Source of the DNA: Gaiellasilicea sp037720595
GTDB lineage: Bacteria > Actinomycetota > Thermoleophilia > Gaiellales > Gaiellaceae
NCBI GenBank assembly: GCA_037720595.1
Contig: JBBJLW010000008.1
Coordinates: forward strand, 73,558-137,557
DNA length: 64,000 nt
Direction of reading: 5' to 3'
Made by a program: the position numbers and the translations under genes. The notes under the pieces were generated by a model. That model was not told where the DNA came from. It ran no database searches and worked only from the letters and a program-made list of their open reading frames with translations. Below, one piece after another: positions 35,160-42,603 of this stretch; the first letter of the stretch is position 1, and each line of letters opens with the position of its first letter.

Positions 35160-35822
35160 CTACGCACCGGCCTCACGCCTGGATTGGAGCAGACGCCCGC
35201 CGTCAACGACAAGTGTCGAGCCGGTGACGAAGGTCGCTCCGGCGAGATAGAGGATGGCCTCCGCCACGTCGTCGGGCGAGCCCACGCGGCCGACGAGCGT
35301 CTCTGCGGCCCGCCGCTCCTCTTGTTCGGGGTCGACGGCGACCGGTCCGGGCGCGACGCCGCAGACGCGGATCTCGGGAGCGAGCGCGCGCGCCAGCGCC
35401 CGCGTCAGCATCGCCTGCGCCGCCTTCGCAGCCGAGTGCGCGGCGAACGACGGCCACGGCTGGTAGGCCGCGACGTCCTCGAGCATGACGACGAGACCGC
35501 GCGACCGCCGCAGGTGCTCCGCGGCCGCCTGGGTGATGAAGAAGCTCCCCTTGACGGTCGCGCCGAGCGCGGCGTCGAGCTGCGTCTCGGTCACGTCCTC
35601 GAAAGGTGTCGGCTCGAAGCCTGCCGAGGCGCCGTTGACGACAACGTCGAGGCCGCCGAACTCCTGGACTGCGCGCGCGACGAGCGCCCGCGCCCCGTCC
35701 GCGTGCGCGAGATCGCCGTCGCGACTCCCGGCCGCGAGCACCGACCAACCCTCGGCCTCGAGCCGCCGCGCGACCGCGGCGCCGAGCTTGCCGGTGCCGC
35801 CCGTGAGGAGAGCGCGCGTCAG
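35160..35822 (-). CDS. Short-chain dehydrogenase/reductase-like protein with altered catalytic Tyr
   Basis: The 220-residue protein begins with the nucleotide-binding motif ALLTGGTGKLGAAVAR and has VVNGASAGFEPTPF and VAPGPVAVDPE, close to pteridine-reductase-like classical SDRs. At the Tyr-x3-Lys position it has AAHSAAKAAQ, that is, His-x3-Lys, so the usual catalytic tyrosine is missing. The only start consistent with the SDR N-terminus is CTG at 35822. It overlaps the sodA-type stop as CTGA; no ATG, GTG or TTG exists nearby in frame. It is coupled to the upstream SOD gene. Confidence 0.78.
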   Translation of the reverse strand: MTRALLTGGTGKLGAAVARRLEAEGWSVLAAGSRDGDLAHADGARALVARAVQEFGGLDVVVNGASAGFEPTPFEDVTETQLDAALGATVKGSFFITQAAAEHLRRSRGLVVMLEDVAAYQPWPSFAAHSAAKAAQAMLTRALARALAPEIRVCGVAPGPVAVDPEQEERRAAETLVGRVGSPDDVAEAILYLAGATFVTGSTLVVDGGRLLQSRREAGA

Positions 35823-36424
35823 CTCGCCTGCTCGAACCGCTTCGCCACCTCGTCCCAGTTGACGACGTCCCACCATGCGGCGAGGTAGTCCGGGCGCTTG
35901 TTCTGATACTTGAGGTAGTAGGCATGCTCCCAGACGTCGATCCCGAGCAGCGGCGTCTTGCCCTCGGAAATCGGCGAGTCCTGGTTCGCCGTCGAGATCA
36001 CGGCGAGCTTGCCGCCGTCGGAGACGAGCCACGTCCACCCGGAGCCGAACCGCTTCACACCCGCCTCGTTGACCGCGGTCTTCAGGCCGTCGAAGCTCTC
36101 GAAGGTCTCGTCGATCGCGGTTGCGACGGCACTGCTCGGAGCGCCGCCTCCCTCGGGGCCCATGATCTCCCAGAAGAAGGTGTGATTGACATGGCCGCCG
36201 ACGTTGTTGCGCACCGCCGGGCGAATGTCCTCAGGGAGGGAGTCGAGGCTCTTCAGGATCTCCTCGGGGTCCTTGTCGGCCCACTCGGTGCCGTCGAGCG
36301 CCTTGTTCGCGTTGTCGACGTAGGCCTGGTGATGCTTGTCGTGGTGGATCCGCATCGTCTGCTCGTCGATCGTCGGCTCGAGCGCGGCGTAGTCGTAGGG
36401 AAGGTCGGGCAGGCTGAGCGCCAT
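35819..36424 (-). CDS. Fe/Mn superoxide dismutase
   Basis: The 201-residue enzyme disproportionates superoxide. All four metal ligands are present: His in MRIHHDKHHQAYV, His in GGHVNHTFFWEIM, and Asp and His in GIDVWEHAYYLKYQN. GGGAPSSAVATAI and FGSGWTWLV are family segments. Both length and start (MALSLPDLPYDYAAL) are standard. The metal preference (Fe, Mn or cambialistic) cannot be decided by eye. A second SOD-family gene lies divergently 83 bp away. Confidence 0.95.
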   Translation of the reverse strand: MALSLPDLPYDYAALEPTIDEQTMRIHHDKHHQAYVDNANKALDGTEWADKDPEEILKSLDSLPEDIRPAVRNNVGGHVNHTFFWEIMGPEGGGAPSSAVATAIDETFESFDGLKTAVNEAGVKRFGSGWTWLVSDGGKLAVISTANQDSPISEGKTPLLGIDVWEHAYYLKYQNKRPDYLAAWWDVVNWDEVAKRFEQAS

Positions 36425-36507
36425 CGGAAGCTCCTCTGTCGATTCGAAAGGCCGCCCGAAGGATATGCTCCGCGCCGTTCCCGTTGCGTCCGAGCTGGAG
36501 GTTGGCA

Positions 36508-37119
36508 ATGTCGAGGTACGAGGAGATCAGGCCCCGCGAGCTGAAGCCGGCACTGCTCGAGCTCGACGGCATCTCGCGTGCCTCGATCGAGGCGCATTAC
36601 AAGCTGTACGAGGGTTATGTGGGCAAGCGGAACGAGATTCTCGGCAAGCTCGCCGCCACAGACCTCGGCAGTGCGAACCAGGTCTACTCGGAGGTGCGAG
36701 CGCTCAAGGTCGAGCTGTCCTTCGCGATCGGAGGAATTAAGAATCACGAGGTCTACTTCGAGCACCTCGGCGGCGACGGCGGCTCCCCGAGCGGCGCCGT
36801 CGCGGGGCTGATCTCGCGCGACTTCGGTTCTGCCGAGGAGTGGCAGGCCGACCTCAAGGCGACCGGGATGGCCGGCCGCGGGTGGGCCTGGACCGCCTAC
36901 GACTGGGACGAGGGCCGGCTCTTCAACTACCTCGGCGATGCCCAGAACACCTATCCGATCTGGAACGCGACCCCGCTCGTCGCGCTCGACGTCTACGAGC
37001 ACGCCTACTTCCTGGACTTCCAGACCGATCGCGGCGCCTACATCGACACGTTCCTCGCGAACCTCGACTGGGGCGTTGTCAACGACTGGGTCTCGAAGTA
37101 CCAGATTCCGCTCAAGTAA
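36508..37119 (+). CDS. Divergent Fe/Mn superoxide dismutase-family protein
   Basis: The 203-residue protein is SOD-like throughout its C-terminal domain: NHEVYFEHLGGDGG, GRGWAWTAYDW, and the ligand motif ALDVYEHAYFLDF. In the N-terminal domain the usual HHxKHHxxYV is replaced by AHYKLYEGYV. The first His ligand seems to remain but the second and third His are lost and spacing is one residue shorter. It may retain activity or have another role. ATG 36508 gives MSRYEEIRPRELKP; an in-frame ATG at 36484 is weaker. Confidence 0.85.
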   Translation: MSRYEEIRPRELKPALLELDGISRASIEAHYKLYEGYVGKRNEILGKLAATDLGSANQVYSEVRALKVELSFAIGGIKNHEVYFEHLGGDGGSPSGAVAGLISRDFGSAEEWQADLKATGMAGRGWAWTAYDWDEGRLFNYLGDAQNTYPIWNATPLVALDVYEHAYFLDFQTDRGAYIDTFLANLDWGVVNDWVSKYQIPLK

Positions 37120-37126
37120 GCTCGTG

Positions 37127-37717
37127 ATGACCGTGCTCGTGCTCGTCGGCGCCTACCTGCTCGGGTCGGTGCCGTTCGGCTACTGGGTCGTGCGCGTCGC
37201 GAAGGGCGAGGACATTCGCGCTTCGGGCAGCGGCTCGATCGGAGCCTCGAACGTCTGGCGGACGTACGGGAAGGGCTACGGGATTCCCATCGTGCTGCTC
37301 GACATCGGCAAGGGTTTCGCGCCGGCTCTGGTCGGCACCCTTCTCGAAGGGGAGCTCGTCGGTGTGCTCGCGGGAGGCGCGGCGATGCTCGGGCACTGGC
37401 GACCGCTCTTTCTCCGCTTCCAGAAGGGCGGCAAGATGGTCGCGACGGCGGCCGGCACGTTCCTCGGCGTCGTGCCGATCTTCGGGCTGCTCAGCGCGGG
37501 AGTTTGGCTGCTCCTCTTCGTGGTCACGCGCTACACGTCGGTGGCCTCGATCGTGACGGGGATCGTGTTGCCGATCCTCGCGCTCTTCCTCGGGGAGTCG
37601 TGGCCGGTCGTCGCGTTCGCGGTCCTCGCCGGTGCTTTCGTCGTCTATCTGCACCGGCCGAACCTCGCCCGCTTGCGCGCGGGCACGGAGAGCCGCTTCC
37701 GGCTGCGCCGCGCATGA
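37127..37717 (+). CDS. plsY: Acyl-phosphate:glycerol-3-phosphate acyltransferase
   Basis: PlsY starts phospholipid synthesis by acylating glycerol-3-phosphate from acyl-phosphate. The 196-residue integral membrane protein has the three family motifs: GSVPFGYWVVR with GSGSIGASNVWRTYGK, GHWRPLFLRFQKGGKMVATAAG, and YLHRPNLARLRAGTE. Five to six helices are predicted by eye. GTG 37124 directly upstream is an equal start candidate. Its stop overlaps the next gene (ATGA). Confidence 0.9.
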   Translation: MTVLVLVGAYLLGSVPFGYWVVRVAKGEDIRASGSGSIGASNVWRTYGKGYGIPIVLLDIGKGFAPALVGTLLEGELVGVLAGGAAMLGHWRPLFLRFQKGGKMVATAAGTFLGVVPIFGLLSAGVWLLLFVVTRYTSVASIVTGIVLPILALFLGESWPVVAFAVLAGAFVVYLHRPNLARLRAGTESRFRLRRA

Positions 37718-38697
37718 CGCTCCTCGCGCACGAGCTCTGGTTCGTCGACGGCGTCCCGGCCAAGGACTGGTCGTTCCTCTGGGAGGGGCGAACCCTGCTC
37801 TTGCTGGTTAGCGCGCTCGCGCTGGCGGTGGTCGTGCGGGCGGTCGCGCGCGTCCAGCCTGGGATCGACCTGCCGTGGCTCGCGCGTCTTGCGCCCTGGA
37901 TGCCGTTCGCGGTGCGACTCCACCTCGGGATCGCGCTCGCCGGACTGCTCTCCGGCGGCTACTACCTGGCTCCCGCGATGGAGCTGGACAAGAACGTTGT
38001 CGGCTGGCTGCTGGGCTTCGTCGTGGCCGTGAGCGCGCTCCTGCTCCTCGTCGGCTGGCACACGCGGCTCGGCGCGTGGCTCCTCATCGCGGCCGGGCCG
38101 CTCGGAATGCTCGAGTTCGGCTTCGAGGCGATCCTGCACCGCGTGGACATGCTGGGGCTCGCGCTCTTCCTCGTGCTCGCGGGGCCGGGACGCTGGTCGG
38201 CCGACCACGAGCTCGGCCGCGTCCAGGAGCCCATGACCGTCCAGCTCGGGCGGGCGGTGTGGGCACTGAAGCTCGCGGTCGGAAGCGCACTGATCGCGGT
38301 TGCCGTCTCGGAGAAGCTCGCGAATCCAGACCTGGCGCGGCGGTTCACGGACGAGCAGGGCGTCGACCTCAACGTCGGCCGGGCCCTCGGACTTCCGCTC
38401 GGTGACACCGAGTTCATCCGCATCGCGGGGGCCATCGAGGTGCTCTTCGGCCTGCTCATCATCTCCGGTGCGCTGCCGCAGGCGATCGTGCTGATCGCGG
38501 GCGTCCCGTTCAACCTGACGCTCTACTTCTTCGGCACGAACGAGCTGCTCGGGCATCTCCCTGTCTACGGGGCGATGCTCGTGCTGCTGGTCTACGGCTC
38601 GGATCCGGTTCTGCGCCCGCTCTGCTCGAGGTTGCTGCCGCCGCTAGGCGCGGAGCCAGTCGTCGAGCGAGGTATGTCTCGGCGCGAGAGCGCCTGA
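37714..38697 (+). CDS. DoxX/DoxD-like multi-pass membrane protein
   Basis: The 327-residue protein has about eight hydrophobic helices. Two DoxX-like halves can be seen, with WMPFAVRLHLGIALAGLLS and GALPQAIVLIAGVPFNLTLYFFG. Such proteins are linked to thiosulfate oxidation or redox reactions in other organisms, but here the name is structural only. It is translationally coupled to plsY. Its last 54 nt overlap the convergent folE2 end. Confidence 0.7.
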   Translation: MTLLAHELWFVDGVPAKDWSFLWEGRTLLLLVSALALAVVVRAVARVQPGIDLPWLARLAPWMPFAVRLHLGIALAGLLSGGYYLAPAMELDKNVVGWLLGFVVAVSALLLLVGWHTRLGAWLLIAAGPLGMLEFGFEAILHRVDMLGLALFLVLAGPGRWSADHELGRVQEPMTVQLGRAVWALKLAVGSALIAVAVSEKLANPDLARRFTDEQGVDLNVGRALGLPLGDTEFIRIAGAIEVLFGLLIISGALPQAIVLIAGVPFNLTLYFFGTNELLGHLPVYGAMLVLLVYGSDPVLRPLCSRLLPPLGAEPVVERGMSRRESA

Positions 38698-39618
38698 GCC
38701 GAGCTCGGCCCGCAACTCTCCGACCGTGCCCTCGCGCTCGGCGAGCACGTCGTGGGAATGGATCGTCTCGAAGTTGACCTGCCGCGAGAAGAGAAAGTCT
38801 CCGTCGGAGAGGTCGGGCAACGCTTCGAGCGCCGAGGCGAGCGCGATCCGGACCGAGTCCTCGACGAAGCGCGGTCGCAGGTGCGCGTGCTCGACGACGA
38901 AGAGCTCGTCGGGGCGCTTCAGCAACTCGTAGATCGGAGCGCTCATCGAGCCCTCGACGATCGCGACGAGGTCGTTTGCGTCGAGCCGGCGATCCGTGCC
39001 CACGTACAGCGTCCCGCGCCCGCGTTGGTTGTGCGTCGCGATCGGGACGAGGTCGAGGATCCGGTCGATGGCGCGAGTCTCGAAGCCGGCCTCGGTGAGG
39101 CGCTCCGCGGCACGACCGCGGACGAGCCCCTGTGCACAGGGGCAGGCGTTGATCCCGTTCGCCTCGACGCCGACGACCCGGCGAACGCCGCTCGTCGAGG
39201 CGGCCGCGATCCCGATCAGCGAGACCATCTCCTGGGTCGGGAGCCCGCTCACGGGCGTCTTCCGGCGCACCGGCCAGCGCGCGGTGATTCGCGCCTCGGC
39301 GCGGAGGGCCTGCTGGCGCTCGACGATATGGCGGGCGATGTGCTCGGCGAGCGCCTCGACGTGAAGGGCCTCCGAGCCGACGACGGCCTCGATCGCCTCC
39401 TCGAACAGTTCCGGGAAGCGCGACATGTGCACGCCCTTCTGGGCTCGGTCGAGATCTACCGTGCATTCGATCTCCGCGGCCATCACCGTCTCGCGGCCCT
39501 CGTGGCGCACGCGGATCGCCTTCGAGACGCGCGTGACGCCGGCCCGGGTGAGCGAGAGCTCCACCTCGGGCGTAGACGCCTGCATGTCCTGGGGGAGCAG
39601 GTCTGGCGTCTTGGCCAT
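38644..39618 (-). CDS. folE2: GTP cyclohydrolase, FolE2/MptA type (type IB)
   Basis: The enzyme opens GTP to a dihydroneopterin product for folate (or methanopterin) synthesis, using varied metals. The 324-residue protein has DLDRAQKGVHMSRFPELFEE split across, INACPCAQGLV with the catalytic Cys, the region RPRFVEDSVR, and NFETIHSHD near the end. These match FolE2 and archaeal MptA. In bacteria FolE2 often backs up FolE1 under zinc limitation. MptA-type use in methanopterin-like synthesis is also possible, given a Fae-like gene at the right edge. Confidence 0.88.
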   Translation of the reverse strand: MAKTPDLLPQDMQASTPEVELSLTRAGVTRVSKAIRVRHEGRETVMAAEIECTVDLDRAQKGVHMSRFPELFEEAIEAVVGSEALHVEALAEHIARHIVERQQALRAEARITARWPVRRKTPVSGLPTQEMVSLIGIAAASTSGVRRVVGVEANGINACPCAQGLVRGRAAERLTEAGFETRAIDRILDLVPIATHNQRGRGTLYVGTDRRLDANDLVAIVEGSMSAPIYELLKRPDELFVVEHAHLRPRFVEDSVRIALASALEALPDLSDGDFLFSRQVNFETIHSHDVLAEREGTVGELRAELGSGALAPRHTSLDDWLRA

Positions 39619-39638
39619 GCGGGTTACGCTAGCAATCC

Positions 39639-40190
39639 ATGCCCGAGGACTTCTCGCGTCTCGTCTCCCTCGCCTGCCACGACTTGCGGACGCCGCTCGC
39701 CACGATTCAGGGCTTCGCGAAGACGCTGCTCCGGCAGGACGTCGGCGATCCGACCGCCCGCTACCTCGGAATCATCGACGCGGCAAGCGACGAGCTGGTG
39801 CAGTTGCTCGACGTTCTCTCGATCGCGGCCAGGATCGAGGGCGACCGTTATGACCCGGTGCTGCGCGAGATCGACTCGCTGGAGCTCGCTCAGGCGGCTA
39901 TGCCCGGTGCCACGGGGAACGGCGCGACCGTTCAGGTCGACGTCGAAGCGATCTCGCGCTCACTCGCGGCGTTTGTGCGCGCGGCATCCCGGCACGGAGG
40001 GGTCGAGGTTTCGGCGAGCGTGGCTGATCGCGAGGTGTCGATCGTCCCGATCGTCAGGGATGCGGGACCGATCGTGCTCGGCGACGACCCGAAGGATCTG
40101 GGCGCCGCCGTCGCCGTCAGGATCGTGCGTGCGCTGGGCGGCGAGGTCGCGCTCGACGGCGAGCGGCTTCTCGTCACGTTGCCCGCCTGA
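39639..40190 (+). CDS. Degenerate histidine-kinase-like protein
   Basis: The 183-residue protein begins with a clear H-box (LVSLACHDLRTPLATIQGF, His at about 14) and a DHp-like helix pair. The C-terminal part resembles the end of an HATPase domain (LGAAVAVRIVRALGGEVALDG). The N-box, the DxGxG motif and the G2 loop are not recognisable, and the domain is about half the normal size. It has no sensor or membrane domain. It could act as a phosphotransfer or scaffold protein, perhaps with the receiver-only protein at 1.8 kb. Confidence 0.65.
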   Translation: MPEDFSRLVSLACHDLRTPLATIQGFAKTLLRQDVGDPTARYLGIIDAASDELVQLLDVLSIAARIEGDRYDPVLREIDSLELAQAAMPGATGNGATVQVDVEAISRSLAAFVRAASRHGGVEVSASVADREVSIVPIVRDAGPIVLGDDPKDLGAAVAVRIVRALGGEVALDGERLLVTLPA

Positions 40191-40701
40191 GCTCGGGCGT
40201 CTCGCCGCCGGTTCGCCAGAGCGCGGGGGAGTGTCCGCCGACGGCGCAGAACTGCCGAGGTCGCAGGCGAGCGAGATCGAACGCGCCGAAGCCGCCCATC
40301 GAGAAGCCGCCGATCGCCACCCGACGACCGTCGGCGCGGAGCCGGCGGATCCCGGCCGGGATCGCTTCGTCGAGGACGTACGAGCCCCACCTTCCATCCG
40401 CACGGTCGTGGTAGTAGCTGTGGTCGCCGCCGTTCACGAGCAGGACGGCAGGCGCGCGATCGCCGAGCCGCTCCAGCTCGGCACGGAGACCGTAGGAGGC
40501 GATGTCGTCCGGGCTTCCACCTCGCCCGTGCAGGAGGACGAGCAGCGGCCGGCCGGAACCGCCAGGGTCAACCGTGATCTGCTCGAGAGAGCGGCCGAGC
40601 AGCCGGCGCTCGAGCGCGAACCGCTCGAGCTCGGCGCCACCGTCTCCGCCGCACCCGGCGAGCACTGCGGCGACGACTGTCACGACGAGAGCTCGGATCA
40701 C
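40174..40701 (-). CDS. Truncated lipoprotein alpha/beta-hydrolase
   Basis: The 175-residue protein has a lipobox (VVAAVLAGCGG, Cys at 17) and an esterase-type start with LLVLLHGRGGSPDDIASY (oxyanion region) and GGFSMGGFGAFD (nucleophile Ser). It then ends at GGETPELRRAT where related esterases continue with the catalytic Asp and His. About 100 residues appear missing. The 3' end runs 17 nt into the convergent kinase-like gene. It may be a truncated remnant. GTG 40701 overlaps the mutM stop (GTGA). Confidence 0.7.
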   Translation of the reverse strand: MIRALVVTVVAAVLAGCGGDGGAELERFALERRLLGRSLEQITVDPGGSGRPLLVLLHGRGGSPDDIASYGLRAELERLGDRAPAVLLVNGGDHSYYHDRADGRWGSYVLDEAIPAGIRRLRADGRRVAIGGFSMGGFGAFDLARLRPRQFCAVGGHSPALWRTGGETPELRRAT

Positions 40702-41540
40702 AGGAGCAGACGCGACAGCCGGCGATCCTTGAGGATGCGGCCGCCCGTCTGGCAGGCCGGGCAGTAGAAGACCGTGTGCTCGTCGTAGTCGACCTGGTGG
40801 ATCGGTCCGCCACCGGCAGCATCGTGACCGTGGGGGCACGGCTCCCCGAGACGCCGGTGGACGAGGTAGACGTCCTTGTCGCTCTTGCCCTCCTCGCGCA
40901 GGGCGAGCGCCCGGACGAGATCCTCGTCGATCGCCGCGGCAAGTCGCTCGATCTCGTCGTCGGAGAGCTGCGTCGTCAGCGCGAACGGCGAGAGCCCGGC
41001 CCGGTTCAAGATCTCGTTCGCGTGGGCGCGGCCGATGCCGGAGAGCGCACGCTGGTCGCGCAGGAACGAGTGGAGCCGCCGGTTCTCCGCGACGAGGATC
41101 TCGCCCAGCCGCTCGGCCCCGAGCCCGAGCGCCTCCGGCCCGAGGTGCGCCAGCTCCGCCTCCGTCTGCGCCGGTGTCTCGAGCCAGACTCCCGCCCGCT
41201 TCTTCGAGCCGGCCTCGGTGAGCACGAGCTCGTCGCCGCTCTCGAAGCGAAGCCGGAATGCCGGCCTCTTCGGCCCTTTCGCACCGGCGGCGAGCAGGCG
41301 GATCCGGCCCGCGCTCATCAGATGGATGCGCAGCACGAGCTCGTCGTCGTCCGTCGGGAAGAGGAGCCACTTGCCGCGCCGCCGCGCGCCCTCGAAGCGC
41401 CGCCCTTCGAGCGCTGCGAGCGGTGGGTCGAACGTCTTCAGCGTCGCGATGTGAGCCGGGCCGGCCCGAAGCACGCGTGACGCCGAGACCGGCCCGTCCA
41501 GGCCGCGAATCCAGGCTTCGACCTCAGGTAGCTCCGGCAC
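40698..41540 (-). CDS. mutM: Fpg/Nei-family DNA glycosylase
   Basis: These enzymes excise oxidised bases and cut the abasic site. The 280-residue protein begins PELPEVEAW (Pro nucleophile and Glu after Met removal). It has the beta-hairpin Lys in RRRGKWLLF, the H2TH helices (GIGRAHANEILNRAGLSPF), and a C-terminal zinc-finger-like end. That finger reads CPHGH, a 20-residue gap, then CPAC, instead of Cys4, so one ligand may be His. GGRILKDRRLSRLL holds the DNA-binding Arg. Fpg versus Nei cannot be fixed; fpg/mutM is the default. Confidence 0.83.
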   Translation of the reverse strand: MPELPEVEAWIRGLDGPVSASRVLRAGPAHIATLKTFDPPLAALEGRRFEGARRRGKWLLFPTDDDELVLRIHLMSAGRIRLLAAGAKGPKRPAFRLRFESGDELVLTEAGSKKRAGVWLETPAQTEAELAHLGPEALGLGAERLGEILVAENRRLHSFLRDQRALSGIGRAHANEILNRAGLSPFALTTQLSDDEIERLAAAIDEDLVRALALREEGKSDKDVYLVHRRLGEPCPHGHDAAGGGPIHQVDYDEHTVFYCPACQTGGRILKDRRLSRLLL

Positions 41541-41553
41541 GTAACCTCCCCGC

Positions 41554-42456
41554 GTGGACCCCATCAGGGTAGTCGTCCGCCGCGGCGCCGTCGTCGAGGC
41601 GGTGCACGACGTCCACGCGGTCGCCGTCCAGGACGGGGAGGTGATCGCCGAGGCCGGCGACCCGATGCTCGTCACTCTGCTGCGTTCGTCGGCCAAGCCG
41701 TTCCAGGCGCTGCCGCTCGTCCGCGCTCGCGACGACCTCAGCGAGCTGGACGTCGCGATTGCGTCGGCCTCACATCTCGCGAGCCCGGAGCAGCTCGACG
41801 CAGTCCGCGCTCTGCTGGCGAAGGCGCCGGCGGAGGAGGACGAGCTCGAGCTGGGCACCGTCGGCGAGGGCTCGGGGCCGACCAAGCTGCACCACAACTG
41901 CTCCGGCAAGCACGCCGGCATGCTCGCCCTCTGCAGGGCAAAGGGGTGGGCCAGCGGCGGCTACCACGAGCTGACCCATCCGGTGCAGCAGGCGTGCCTG
42001 GCCGAGCTCGCCGCCGCGGCGGATGCCGATCCCGCCGAGCTCGGAGTTGCGATCGACGGATGTGCGGTGCCCACGTTCGCCCTCCCCCTCGAGCGGATGG
42101 CCTTGATGTTCTCGCGGCTCGAGTCGATCGAGGGCGGTGCCCGGGTCGCGGCTGCGATGCGAGCTCGACCCGAGCTGATCCGCGGGCCGCGGGCGGCGGA
42201 CACGATGCTGATGAGGGAGCTCGACGGTTTCACGGCGAAGGGTGGCGCCGAGGGCCTGATATGCGCAGCGGGCCCGAATGGCCTCGGGATCGCCCTCAAG
42301 GTCGCGGACGGATCGACGCGCGCGGTGCGCTCCGCGGTCGGGGCGCTGCTCTCGCGACTCGGCTTCGAGACGGGCGAGCTGGGACTTGTGCCACTCGAGA
42401 ACTCGCTCGGGGAAACCGTGGGCGAGATCGTCTCGGAGCAGTTCTCAGCCGGTTGA
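41554..42456 (+). CDS. L-asparaginase II-type (ReAV/AnsA-like)
   Basis: The 300-residue protein belongs to the Rhizobium etli-type asparaginases, a fold related to beta-lactamases/glutaminases. Motifs seen: LRSSAKPFQALPLV (Ser-x2-Lys), ASASHLASPEQ, HHNCSGKHAGML (Cys and Lys), DGCAVPTFALPL (Cys), and RELDGFTAKGGAEGLICA. The two Cys and the Lys match the reported zinc-site residues of ReAV. It hydrolyses asparagine to aspartate and ammonia. GTG 41554 lies 13 bp from the divergent mutM start. Confidence 0.88.
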   Translation: MDPIRVVVRRGAVVEAVHDVHAVAVQDGEVIAEAGDPMLVTLLRSSAKPFQALPLVRARDDLSELDVAIASASHLASPEQLDAVRALLAKAPAEEDELELGTVGEGSGPTKLHHNCSGKHAGMLALCRAKGWASGGYHELTHPVQQACLAELAAAADADPAELGVAIDGCAVPTFALPLERMALMFSRLESIEGGARVAAAMRARPELIRGPRAADTMLMRELDGFTAKGGAEGLICAAGPNGLGIALKVADGSTRAVRSAVGALLSRLGFETGELGLVPLENSLGETVGEIVSEQFSAG

Positions 42457-42511
42457 GATCCGGCTACCACCCTTCCCGGATTCCGATGTAGTATCCGGTT
42501 CTTCGATGGTC

Positions 42512-42538
42512 AGAGCCGGTGCTCCATGAACCGGCTCT
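42512..42538 (+). terminator. Hairpin between the asparaginase and sigma-factor genes
   Basis: The stem AGAGCCGGT/ACCGGCTCT (9 bp) has a 9-nt loop and lies 56 bp past the asparaginase stop. It is followed by TCGTGTG, not a clear U run. It could be a terminator or part of the sigma-gene leader. Confidence 0.5.
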
Positions 42539-42603
42539 TCGTGTGTCCAGGCAGGTAGCCGCGCGTCTCAAGCCCCGTCCGCTCACGAGGAAAGCCGAGG
42601 TTC

